Source: Ignavibacteriales bacterium (GTDB taxonomy: Bacteria > Bacteroidota > Ignavibacteria > Ignavibacteriales > Ignavibacteriaceae). Taken from it: DNA of 64,000 bases. Below are positions 11,276 through 20,655 of the stretch, in pieces. The DNA is taken from positions 1 through 64,000 of the forward strand of contig JADJHL010000012.1 of NCBI GenBank assembly GCA_016707585.1. The letters run 5' to 3'. The notes below the pieces were generated by a model. That model was not told the origin of the DNA. It saw nothing but the letters and a program-made list of their open reading frames with translations, and searched no databases. The position numbers and the translations under genes are program-made. The first letter of the stretch is position 1; every line of letters begins with the position of its first letter.

Positions 11276-12220
11276 ATGAATGACAAACTAAAAAATTTTC
11301 CTATAACTGTATTTGCAATTGTAATGGGTCTAGCAGGATTTACAATTGCATTAAATAAATTTTATCATTTAGATTGGCTGCCAAAAATATTTTATGAAAT
11401 AATGTTGTTTGTAGTTTTAACTTTGTTTTTACTTTTTCTTGTTGTGTATCTTATCAGATTGTTTTACTATCCTGAGGAAGTATCAAATGATTTTAAACAT
11501 CGTATAAGAATAAATTTCTTTTCCACAATATCAATCTCTTTGCTTTTACTTGCAGTTGCATTTTATACATACTATCCGTTGCTTGCAATTATACTTTGGT
11601 GGATGGGACTAATCTTACATACTTATTTTACTTTTAAAACAATTACATTCTGGATACAACATAATTTTGAAATGAAACATTTCAATCCTGCATGGTTTAT
11701 CCCTGTTGTTGGAAATATATTATTCCTGTTGTAGGAGTAGATCTTTTACCAACAATTATTTCTTTCTTTTACTTTTCTGTAGGATTTATTTTTGGATAAT
11801 ACTTTTACAATATTTATTTATAGAGCTGTTTTTCACGATCAACTAGCACAGAAGTTTATACCAACATTTTTATTCTGTTAGCTCCGCCAGCAGTTGGATT
11901 TATATCATATGTGCGTATTGCTGCAAGCTGGGATGCATTCTCAGTTTTTCTGCTGCTGGTATCCTACGCGATAGCAGTGTTGCTTTATTTTATATAAAAG
12001 TTTTACACAGCTAAAATTCTTTTTATCGTGGTGGGCTTTTACATTTCCTTTAACTGCTTTAACAATCGCATCTGTTGTGGCATTCCAGGTAACAACTCAA
12101 GTATTCTATCAATATTTATCGTGGTTGTTTCTGGTCGTTTCAATAATAGCAATCAGTATCGTTTCATATCAAACATTTAGACATGCCCTCAAAGGCGGAA
12201 TGTGGGTGCAGAAAGAATAA
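11276..12220 (+). CDS. SLAC1/TDT-family anion channel or transporter, frameshifted
   Basis: An ATG at 11276 opens 'MNDKLKNFPITVFAIVMGLAG', the usual start of TDT/SLAC1 (tellurite-resistance/dicarboxylate transporter) membrane proteins. About ten hydrophobic helices follow, with the conserved 'PAWFIPVVG', 'LAPPAVGFISY' and 'WWAFTFPLTAL' segments. The frame is broken near 11725, 11800 and 12000; the joined protein would be about 313 residues, the normal length. Members move anions or weak acids across the inner membrane. I did not use the upstream ATG at 11213 because the family start fits 11276. Substrate unknown; family assignment good. Confidence 0.75.
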
Positions 12221-12261
12221 GATTACAAAATCATACAAATAATTATCATAAAGAAATTAAA

Positions 12262-12767
12262 ATGAAAACTAAATTAATTGTAATTGTATCTGTAATAATT
12301 GGGATAATAATCGGCGTATTGTTTTCTGGAATAGCATTAAGCTTATCAGCAGGCAATATGATGCTTAAGAGAAATTAAAGTCCATACGATTTTGAAAAAC
12401 TATCTCAATTCTTAGCGAAAGAATAAATTCTCAACCCGGCTGGCACGTCGTTAAGGTTATTGATCAGAATGAAGCTGTAACGATGCATGGTGGTAAACCG
12501 ATTGGTAAATTTAATATTGTACAATACTGTAATGGAAAATCTTCATCGCAAATGTTAAAATCTGATGATAGAAAAAAAATTGGTGCTATGATGCCAAAAG
12601 CTTTTGCAGTTTATGAAAAATCTGATGGTCAGGTTTATCTTGCAACATCAAATGGGATGGTGATGGGAAAACTATTTGGCGGTGAAACAGAAGAGTTGAT
12701 AGAAGATGTTTCTGTTGATGTTGAAAAAATGCTTCGTTTTATGAACTTTAAGTTTTCAATATTTTAG
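12262..12767 (+). CDS. DUF302 domain protein, frameshifted
   Basis: The start 'MKTKLIVIVSVIIGIIIGVL' is a membrane anchor. After an indel near 12378 the text runs through 'YDFEKTISIL', 'INSQPGWHVVKVIDQN' and 'IGKFNIVQYCN', then the undamaged part to 'VSVDVEKMLRFMNFKFSIF'. This matches DUF302, a small alpha/beta domain of unknown function often found beside redox or sulfur genes. The corrected length is about 168 residues. It ends a + strand series and faces the OmpA gene on the other strand, with a palindromic terminator between them. Confidence 0.65.
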
Positions 12768-12782
12768 CCTCCGTTATCATAA

Positions 12783-12818
12783 AAAAGATGACATCTTTAA
12801 TGTAAGATGTCATCTTTT
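12783..12818. terminator. Bidirectional hairpin terminator
   Basis: A perfect 15-base inverted repeat (left arm 12783-12797, right arm 12804-12818) with a six-base loop. A on the left and T on the right make it work as a rho-independent terminator on either strand. It lies between two convergent genes. The core AAGATGACATCTT recurs at 15433. Confidence 0.8.
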
Positions 12819-12841
12819 ATATTATCAATATCTAATTAAAC

Positions 12842-13774
12842 TTAAAACTTCACAAACTCAACCCTTCGGTTGTTTGCTTTTCCCTCAAGTATTGTTATCA
12901 GATAGAGGTTTGGATTCTCCGAATCCTTTTGCTTTTAATCTTTTAGAATCAATTCCCATACTAACGAGCTGATTAAGAACAGTAATTGCACGTGACTCTG
13001 ATAACTTCATATTAGAATCATCACTACCATCATTATCAGTATGTCCTCCAATAGAAAATTTAGTTCTGGATATTGAGTCATTAAATTATAAATATCGTTT
13101 ATCACTCCCATTGATTCTGGTTTGAGAGTAGTTTTATTAACATCAAACTTAATTCCAGTTGTAATAATTTTTCCATCAGTAATTAATTTATCATAAAGTG
13201 GAACTGCACCTTTTTGCAATGCGAATATTCTTGATATATCCTTTTGTCTTACCACTTGGAGTGTGAAATCCAATTGTTATACCTGTAGGATTATAATCTA
13301 AATTTGGAATATTAAGTAAACGAGTTTCATCAATATAAGTTTTTAGTGCACATTTATTAAAATATAATCGGAAAATAGATTGTGTAACTAGAATGAATAT
13401 CTTCAAAATATGCGTCCAATTCAAAGTAAATTCTTCCGGTAAATAATCTTCGTTATTATTTTTTAACAACGGAACTATTCCACCTCCACCATTGGTATTA
13501 CACTTAATAAAATAAATTACTTTGCTTCCATCAAAAGTTGCATTTTCAATTGTTCCTTTTGTTAAATCCCATTTTGAAGGAAATTCACCATCCTGTTCAC
13601 TAGTTAAATCACCTTCAAAGATAACTTCATCTCCAGGAACAAATCAAATTTTGAATAAACTTTAAGATTATCCTGATTTAATTGAGCATTTTGTGCAAGG
13701 TATATCCGGGAAAAAAATTGAAGTGAAATAGAAACGCACAAGAGTGCAATTGTAAGATAGAAAACACGTTTCAT
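12842..13774 (-). CDS. OmpA-family outer-membrane protein, frameshifted
   Basis: The start is at 13774 with a signal peptide ('MKRVFYLTIALLCVSISL'). A jelly-roll-like middle part follows ('NATFDGSKVIYFIKCNTNG'). The C-terminal OmpA/MotB peptidoglycan-binding domain includes 'GIKFDVNKTTLKPESMGVIN', the Gly-Gly-His-Thr-Asp-Asn segment (about 13050), 'SESRAITVLNQL' and 'NRRVEF'. The domain binds diaminopimelate in peptidoglycan and tethers the outer membrane. Indels near 13640, 13395, 13225, 13060 and 12890 split it. Corrected length is about 310 residues. The OmpA fold is clear. Confidence 0.75.
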
Positions 13775-13964
13775 TGTTAGTCCTTATGATTGAGTTTGTT
13801 CATTCGATTTGTTATCGCATTCCCCTAAAATGAGATATGAATTTATTTATGACTGTTAAATTTAATTGTGATTACAATTAAAAAAAAAGTTTTCTTGTTA
13901 AAGAATAGCAACAATAGAGAGTAAGGAAAATAATATTTAGCCATTAAAACTCGCTTCCTTACAA

Positions 13965-15298
13965 TTATATAACCGGAATTGAAATTGTAAAGACTGTTTT
14001 AGTTTCATTGTTAGAAACAAAATTAACTTTACCTTTCAAGTACTGTTCAACTAAAAGCTTAACACTGTAGGTTCCAATACCTCTTCCGGAATTTGCTTTT
14101 GTACTAAAAGAGCGTTGAAAAATCTGTAACTGGATTTCTTCAGGCATTACTTTATCATTAAAGATAGAAATGTAATTATAAGTTGCATCCTTTTGTGAAA
14201 ATACTCTTACTTTCCCGCCTGCATCAGTTGCTTCTAAGGCATTTTTTATAAGGTTGCCAACACAACGGATTAAAAGAACACCATCAGTTTTAATTTCAAA
14301 ATCATTACTTAATAAATCGCAGGAATAATAAAGGATTAATACCAGTGCTGAAATAATTATTAGAATTGCCAGACCAAATACTAAATAACTGCTAAGTTGT
14401 TCTATTAAGTAGTAATACTTTTCTTTGTTTTTGTCTCTTGTGGTTACAATCCAACCTGTGTTAGGGTTGTTTATTGCATACACAAACTGCTCGTTAGTTT
14501 TTGAATCCTTAAAACTTAAAAATCCCTCATTGTTTTTGATCAAAACAAAATCACTATAGCTTAATATAGTTTCAAATTCCTCTTCATCTTTAAGATTAAG
14601 ATTTTTATAAAATAATTTCCTTAAAGAAGTTAAATTCATACCTTCAACAAAATAAATATCTATGTCAGAATTTGATTTTGTTAGAATATTATTTGGATGG
14701 CTGCCAAAAACTTTGTCGATATTAATTTCTACATAAGCAGTTCCGATTTTAATACCATCAGTTTTAATCGGTGCTTTAACTACAAGTCTGATTTCATTTT
14801 GTCAGACACTATAAAATAATAGGAATCTATTTGAACAATGCCATTTATTATATTTAAACCAGAGTTAATTATGTTACTGTTTTCTCCAAGTTTTACTCCT
14901 GCTGAATAAATAGTTTTGCTATCAATATCTACGATATCGATATTTCCAAAATCATTTTCTGCAAGATAACTTCTTAATTGAGTTTCTATATTTCCTTTAA
15001 GTGTTGAGTATTCGGGATTGTTATCGCTTAAGTTTATGAAGTGAGTAATTGATGAGTCTTTAACGATAGTGTTTAATTTGTTTAACCAGTTTCTGTACCA
15101 CTCATTAATTTTATGATTTTGCGTTTGAGCAATTAACCTGATTGATGATTGATAATTAGTATCAAGTGAATTTCTTAACTGGTTATAATATAGATAACCG
15201 CTTACCAATAAAATTATAATTACAAGCACCAAGCCAACTATATATTTTACTGGTAATGATAGCTTCTTAACCCTTATTTGCTTTTGTCCCTTTTCCAA
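13965..15298 (-). CDS. Membrane sensor histidine kinase lacking the DHp domain, frameshifted
   Basis: The N-terminus is basic and is followed by a membrane segment ('YIVGLVLVIIILLVSGYLYY'), a periplasmic Cache-like sensor of about 270 residues, and a second membrane segment ('LAILIIISALVLILYY', about 14350). It then runs directly into a HATPase_c domain with the N box 'NLIKNALEA', a G1-like 'FNDKVMPEE' and the G2 box 'GRGIGTYSVK'. One frameshift lies between 14640 and 14800. The dimerisation helices with the phosphoacceptor His are missing between membrane segment and ATPase. This could be a real deletion or an assembly collapse like that seen in trxB. No response regulator is adjacent. It would sense a small periplasmic ligand. 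Confidence 0.7.
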
Positions 15299-15432
15299 AT
15301 TGGTAATTCATTAAAGTTTATCAATCTTGTATTTTGCTAAACCTATTTACAAATGGTTAAAACAAAAGAAGTAAAGTTAATGTGGATTTGTGTGTAGTGG
15401 TTTTTAGGACAGGAAGTTGATTATTTAAGATG

Positions 15433-15466
15433 AAAGATGACATCTTTAGGCCAAGATATCATCTTT
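15433..15466. terminator. Hairpin terminator, second copy of the palindrome
   Basis: Inverted repeat of 14 bases (15433-15446 against 15453-15466) with one mismatch and a six-base loop, just past the stop of the type IX-secreted protein on the - strand. Its left arm is the same sequence as the arm at 12783, which suggests a small dispersed repeat used as a terminator. Confidence 0.65.
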
Positions 15467-15490
15467 CCCAAAATAATTATTTTATTAAAA

Positions 15491-18136
15491 TCATTTTTTA
15501 ATTGAAGTATCAAATGCTTCAAGTTTATAAAAATAAACTCCTGAAGCTAAACTGGTTGCATCAAAATCTACTTCATACAATCCTTTTCTTGATCTTCATC
15601 AACTAAAACTTTTACTTCTCTTCCAAGTATATCAAAAACTGTTAATTTTACTTTATGATAAGACAGAAGCTCGTATGCAATTTTTGTTGTTGGATTAAAA
15701 GGGTTCGGGAAGTTGTTATATAAAACATCCGCATTAACTGGCATATAAAAATACTCTTTGTTAAATACAAGTTTATTTACTTTAACTTCAGTTGTGTAAA
15801 CATCAAGTCCAGTTTGAAGATTACTAATTTCACTAGACATTAAAACTTTGTCCTCAAATAAATCAATTCCATATTTAAAACCGGACTGATAGAAATATTG
15901 ATTATCAGTGTTTGAAAGTAAATAAAAATTATTATCTCTTTTTGCATCATTTATATATACACCAATAAAATCATCATAGTAATTATATGTAACAAATGAT
16001 TTCTTATTCTCAAATTTTATGATATTAAAAAAGAAAAGAATCATAACTGTAATATGGTAAACTGCTTTTAAAGTAAATCAAGCTATCGTTCTGATTTTGA
16101 AATCTTCTTGTAATATTTATGTTTCCATTTATGCTGTTATAAATCAAAATAAAATCTTTTCCATCATTTTTTGAAATCAGTTTTGGATTGTATGTTTGAG
16201 TTAAATCAATGCTAAAAGTGTTCTCAGTTAGTTCTGCGTACCTGTTGTAAAATTCACCATAAATAGTATTATCATATAAATAAGTATTCATATCATAGTT
16301 ACTCCAGGCTATAAAAATATTAAATGCGGTATCTACTGAAACACTAATTGGATTAAACATAAGGTTATTCTGTGAGTGTTTTAATGACTTGGGGCCTTTT
16401 CTTAAAGCATATGACTTACTAAAAATTGAATATGATACATCATTTGGGTTGTACCAACATATTAGTGCTTCATCGATTGAATTAATTCGTAAACTTAACT
16501 TATTATCCTGAGAATAGGATAAACTATTAACTATCACGTTGTTCAGAATTCGTTTACCCTCTTTACTGATTTGCTGTAAAAACACAGTGCCATATGAGTA
16601 ATTATTGTAGCCGCAAAAACCTATTAAAAATGTTCCATCAATAAATGAATCAATAATAATATTATCAAAAGTGGAAAAGTTATAGATTGAATCTGTTACT
16701 TTTAAATTTACATTAATTGATTTAAATTTTATCATAAACTTGGGCATAAAGTTCTTCTTTCCCATTTCTATTATCTTGCCAGACAAATATTGCCTCTCCA
16801 TTGGAATTAAATTTAATAGTAGATTTTTTTTGGGTTGCATTACTAATATCATTATTAATTCTTGTTAAACCTTTTTATTTACTAAATCTGAAGAAATCTT
16901 GCAATAGCCAACATTCTTATCATAAGAAACATCATAATCCTGTGCAATAATAAAACTGCTATCAAATACATCGGAAAAATCCTGAGTTAGTTTTTGGAGT
17001 GGATAATTGGAATTGTAGTTAATTCTTGTTGGATAGGTTAACAAAACACCGGTTGAAGAAATTTTTTGAGTGTACCCGGAATTATCCATAACATAGCCAA
17101 TATAAAAATTACCCTGATGGTCTGTACATATTGACGTGAGAGAAATACTATAAGCAATGAGAAGTAGATTGAAGAACTTCAGTGGTAAAAGCTCCAAAAG
17201 AATTAAACAATCTATAATTGAATGAATTAGGTTGAGAAGAACCTAACCCTTCCCACGCAACTAAAAAATTTCATTTCCAACAAAAGAGATTTGTGGACTT
17301 TTGATATCTAAAAAACCAGGATTGGCACTAACTATTTTGCGGTTACCTGAAAGTTGGCCATCAGGATTAATTTTTTGAAGATATATATAAGATGAATCAT
17401 TTAAGTATGAAAACCACGAAACAAAAAAGAATCCATTGCCATCTACAGAGACTGCATTTATTTTTGATAAGTAATTATAATGACTGTTACTTCCATTAAG
17501 AGTGCGAAGATTATCCCACGCTGCTCCTCCTGATGAATAAACAAATTGTGATTTTATTAAATTGTAATTATTTGACGTTCTCTGATTCCAAACAGCGACA
17601 AATGAATTATCAGAATTAAGTGCTATAGATAGATTTGAAATTTCATCATAGATAGACTCATTCAAATAGCTTAATGAACCAATTTTTTCGGCATAACTGT
17701 TAAACTTTTGTGCAACTACAAGGCCATTACTTTGTGCCCAGGCAATTATGAATATTCCATTTTGATTTGCAGATATGGTTGGAGAAGTGTTCGCTAATTG
17801 TTCGTATGAATAAATTTTTGTGTTGTCACTAATCTTATTACCAAACTTATCAAAAAATTGATAATAAATTTCCCTTGTTCCACTACGATAATCTTCCCAA
17901 CAAAAAGCGTAAGTGCCAGTTCCGCTCATAGCAACTTGAACATTAGATTGGTAAGCTCCAAACTCACCATCTAATGAGTTAACCAAGAGGTTTTCTTTAA
18001 TTACAGAAGCATTAATTGTATCTTTTGACAAAGGTAAAATTGTAAATAAATTGGTTTGCTGTGCTGGTAGAAATTCAGATAGTAATAGAAATACTATCAC
18101 AAACCAAAATAATGAGACTAAATATTTAATACGCAT
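15491..18136 (-). CDS. Large secreted protein with type IX sorting domain, frameshifted
   Basis: The start at 18136 gives a signal peptide ('YLVSLFWFVIVFLLLSEF', then Pro-Ala-Gln). The long body has repeated 'FCWEDYRSG', 'IAWAQSNG' and 'AVWNQRTSN'-like segments, which recall the beta-propeller proteins that report on 'events' in this lineage. The C-terminus holds the type IX sorting domain: 'NNFPNPFNPTTKIAYEL', 'LTVFDILGREVKVLVD', then after a frameshift 'GVYFYKLEAFDTSIKK'. Frameshifts lie near 17230, 16860, 16035 and 15590; corrected length is about 880 residues. It would cross the outer membrane by the type IX system and be attached to the surface or released. The binding target is unknown. 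Confidence 0.7.
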
Positions 18137-18162
18137 TTTTGCCCCGATCTATAAATATATTC

Positions 18163-19269
18163 TTAAAAATAAAAATTTAAACCAAGCCCAATCCGGGTAA
18201 CAAAATCCGTTGTAGAAAATTTTTCTGTTGACGAACGATTTTCATATTGATCAATATATCTTGATTCATAATTTGCAGATGACGATGTATATAAAACTCT
18301 GATATTTGATATTAAAGAAAGTGATTCGTTAAAAAAGTATTCAGCACCAAATCCAAAATTAAAGTGCCAGGGAGAATTTAAATCTTCTAAAGCTTCTTCA
18401 TAATTGTTTTCATCGATTACACCCGGATTTGTCTGCGGCGGATATAATGGTTCTGATGTGTAAGTAGCAAATGCAAGTTGTTTACCAAATCCTACTGCGG
18501 TATAAATACTTACCTTATTCGAGATAAAATTATTGAAATAATATTTTAGCCCTAAACTAAAGTCTAATTTTTTTAACCCTCGCACTATTTTATTGCCACT
18601 ATCATATTGCGATCCAGATGTATATCTTACGTGGTTCTCATATACTTGATCAGTAATTGATGCTGAATACCCTGTCTCAAAAGTAATTCTTAATTCGGGT
18701 TCTAAAGCATAAGATAATTGTGCTTCTAAATTAGTCTGATTGGTTGAAAAACTATAAACATCACTTGAATAATATGGATACGAATTATTTTCTATAATTG
18801 TATAAGTGTTTCCTGAATAATATGGGACATACAAAACACCGAATGACCATTTATTATAGATTTTATTTTTTACAAAAGGTTTTACTTCAATTACTTCCTT
18901 CACAATCTCTTGTTCAGGTTGTATAGATTGCTGTGTTAAATTAATTCTTTTTAATTCATCAGCCAATTCTTGCTCTTTATTTATTTTTGCCAATCGTTTC
19001 TCTAAAAATATATTCACTTCTTCTTGATCTATATTAAATCCGGTTGTTGGCGAATAAACATTTCCATAGCTTTCTATATATACTTTGCTTAAAGCCGGCA
19101 GAACAACAGATTCTGTTAACCTATTTGCGTAACTAAAATAAACTCTTGATTCATCTATATTAGTTATTAAACAAGAAGCAGTTCTTCCATCAACAAGTAT
19201 AACTGAATCTGGTAATTGAGTTTGAGCAAATGTTAGAAATGATAACAAAGAGAACAATAGAGTTTTCAT
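18163..19269 (-). CDS. Outer-membrane beta-barrel protein (porin-like)
   Basis: An intact 368-residue frame with a signal peptide ('MKTLLFSLLSFLTFAQ'). A short domain follows that contains 'VDGRTASCLITNIDESRVYF', a motif type seen in envelope proteins of this group. A predicted coiled segment with many Lys/Glu residues comes next (about 95-130). Alternating-strand text then runs to the end, finishing in 'TRIGLGLNFYF', the aromatic-terminated last strand typical of outer-membrane barrels recognised by the BAM machinery. It sits 26 bases upstream of the type IX-secreted gene on the same strand, so the two may be co-transcribed. Ligand and function unknown. Confidence 0.65.
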   Translation of the reverse strand: MKTLLFSLLSFLTFAQTQLPDSVILVDGRTASCLITNIDESRVYFSYANRLTESVVLPALSKVYIESYGNVYSPTTGFNIDQEEVNIFLEKRLAKINKEQELADELKRINLTQQSIQPEQEIVKEVIEVKPFVKNKIYNKWSFGVLYVPYYSGNTYTIIENNSYPYYSSDVYSFSTNQTNLEAQLSYALEPELRITFETGYSASITDQVYENHVRYTSGSQYDSGNKIVRGLKKLDFSLGLKYYFNNFISNKVSIYTAVGFGKQLAFATYTSEPLYPPQTNPGVIDENNYEEALEDLNSPWHFNFGFGAEYFFNESLSLISNIRVLYTSSSANYESRYIDQYENRSSTEKFSTTDFVTRIGLGLNFYF

Positions 19270-19575
19270 AAGAACCCCTATAAATAATTATTGATTGTTA
19301 ATATTAGTGTTAAGATAAAAAATGGGAATTATAAATTCTTTTTTTTGCAGGCCTATTAGCATATACTCACCCTGATGCTATTTAATACTATTAATTTTAT
19401 TTTTTAATACATCAATAAAAGTACCAATACAAATATCAGGATTATTTAGTAATAATCAAGGTAAGAAAATTATACTGTAGTTTTTAGAATTGCTGTTGTC
19501 GGGTTAAAGCTACACATGTGCTATGTGTGAAATTGAATTGTAACTGTTTACAATATCGTAATTTCAATTACCCAA
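19270..19575. other. 306-base intergenic stretch
   Basis: AT-rich spacer between the porin-like gene and the pentapeptide-repeat gene, both on the - strand. A short AGGGG box just before the ATG at 19269 is a likely ribosome site. I see no tRNA, clear hairpin or coding frame. Confidence 0.6.
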
Positions 19576-20154
19576 TTACTCAATCACAATATTATATTTA
19601 TCTAATAAACCAGAAACATTTTGAGCTGAAAATTTAGCTTTTGCAATTTTATTTTTATCTGGATCAATTGAGTAGTTGAATGAGGTGCGGAAATCACATT
19701 TCGATAAATTAGTATTTTCAAAAAGTGTTTTGCTCAAATCACACTCAGAAAATATTGAATTTGTTAAATCAGCATTACCAAAATCAGTTTCCCTCATTTC
19801 ACATTTGTTAAACTCGGTTTTATGTAACTTCATTCCAAAAAACGAAGACATATTTAATCTGCATCCATTAAACCCAATCGAAAATAGTAATTGATTGCAA
19901 GTGCTAAATTGTAACCCCGTTAAGTTGCAATTATTAAAAATAACATCTCTAAAAACTGTTGCTGAAATGTTGGCATTAGTTAACTCACAATTAATAAACT
20001 CGCAATTAATAAAAATGTTTTCAGATAATTTAATGTTTGAAAAATTACATTTATTAAATTTACAATTCTCATATTCACCGATTACAAATTTATCTTCGTT
20101 AAAAACAATGTTTGCAAACTCTTTGTCAAGAAAATATTCTAATTCATTCATCAT
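19576..20154 (-). CDS. Pentapeptide-repeat protein
   Basis: A 192-residue protein made of pentapeptides of the A(D/N)LxX type, with Leu/Phe at the centre and polar residues around: 'CKFNKCNFSNIKLSENIFIN', 'CELTNANISATVFRDVIFNN', 'MRETDFGNADLTNSIFSECD'. Such repeats fold into a right-handed quadrilateral beta helix. The family includes DNA mimics that protect gyrase (Qnr, McbG), but most members have no known role. There is no signal peptide, so it should stay in the cytoplasm. Cysteines recur at the repeat position, common in this family. No neighbour suggests a function. Confidence 0.85.
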   Translation of the reverse strand: MMNELEYFLDKEFANIVFNEDKFVIGEYENCKFNKCNFSNIKLSENIFINCEFINCELTNANISATVFRDVIFNNCNLTGLQFSTCNQLLFSIGFNGCRLNMSSFFGMKLHKTEFNKCEMRETDFGNADLTNSIFSECDLSKTLFENTNLSKCDFRTSFNYSIDPDKNKIAKAKFSAQNVSGLLDKYNIVIE

Positions 20155-20235
20155 TTAGGTTGAATAGCTTTGTTTCAATAATATCTATATAAAAAATAAT
20201 AGTATAAATGCCGATTGGATGTAAGTGCGTTGAAC

Positions 20236-20445
20236 TTATTCTTTAATCTCTTCAATTTCTCCATCCTTATTTACTTTGTATCCTTTTTCTCTTAACCAGG
20301 TTAGCACTTTTAAATAATCTTTTAATCTTGCTTCAGCAATCAGCATATCTTGTGGAATTTTTTTTCCACGTTCGAGTGATTGTGCTTTAAGTTTATTTAA
20401 ATTTTGTATCAGCTTGGATAAATCTTGTTTGTAGGACTTGCTCAT
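20236..20445 (-). CDS. Small hypothetical protein, 69 aa
   Basis: A charged, helical 69-residue protein ('KQDLSKLIQNLNKLKAQSLE' near the start, 'IEEIKE' at the end). The pattern of Leu/Ile every three to four residues suggests a short coiled coil followed by a small helix-loop containing 'YLKVLTWLREKGYKVNKDGE'. AAGGAATAA lies a few bases before its ATG, which supports translation. It has no signal or membrane segment. I do not recognise a family. Confidence 0.5.
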   Translation of the reverse strand: MSKSYKQDLSKLIQNLNKLKAQSLERGKKIPQDMLIAEARLKDYLKVLTWLREKGYKVNKDGEIEEIKE

Positions 20446-20655
20446 AAATTATTCCTTTGTTTTCAAGTATCATCTCCTCCCGGGGAAGTTTAAAAAAAAT
20501 ATCAATTCTATAACGGTTATAAGATTGATGATGTTAATAATAATAAATTTAAGAAAGTTATATCTTATTTGATAGGGAAGGGAAGCAAATTTAAAATGAT
20601 GATATATATTAGATTTGAATGTGCTAAAGAAAATGTTTCTTCACTTCATTAAAAA

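Noticed and set aside
628..12767. A decaying genomic island full of pseudogenes
   Set aside because: Indels are one base long, hit essential genes such as groES, and thin out along the window, which fits sequence error better than selection-free decay.
19576..20154. Qnr-type quinolone resistance protein
   Set aside because: The pentapeptide fold is clear, but no specific Qnr feature can be seen and most family members have other or unknown roles.
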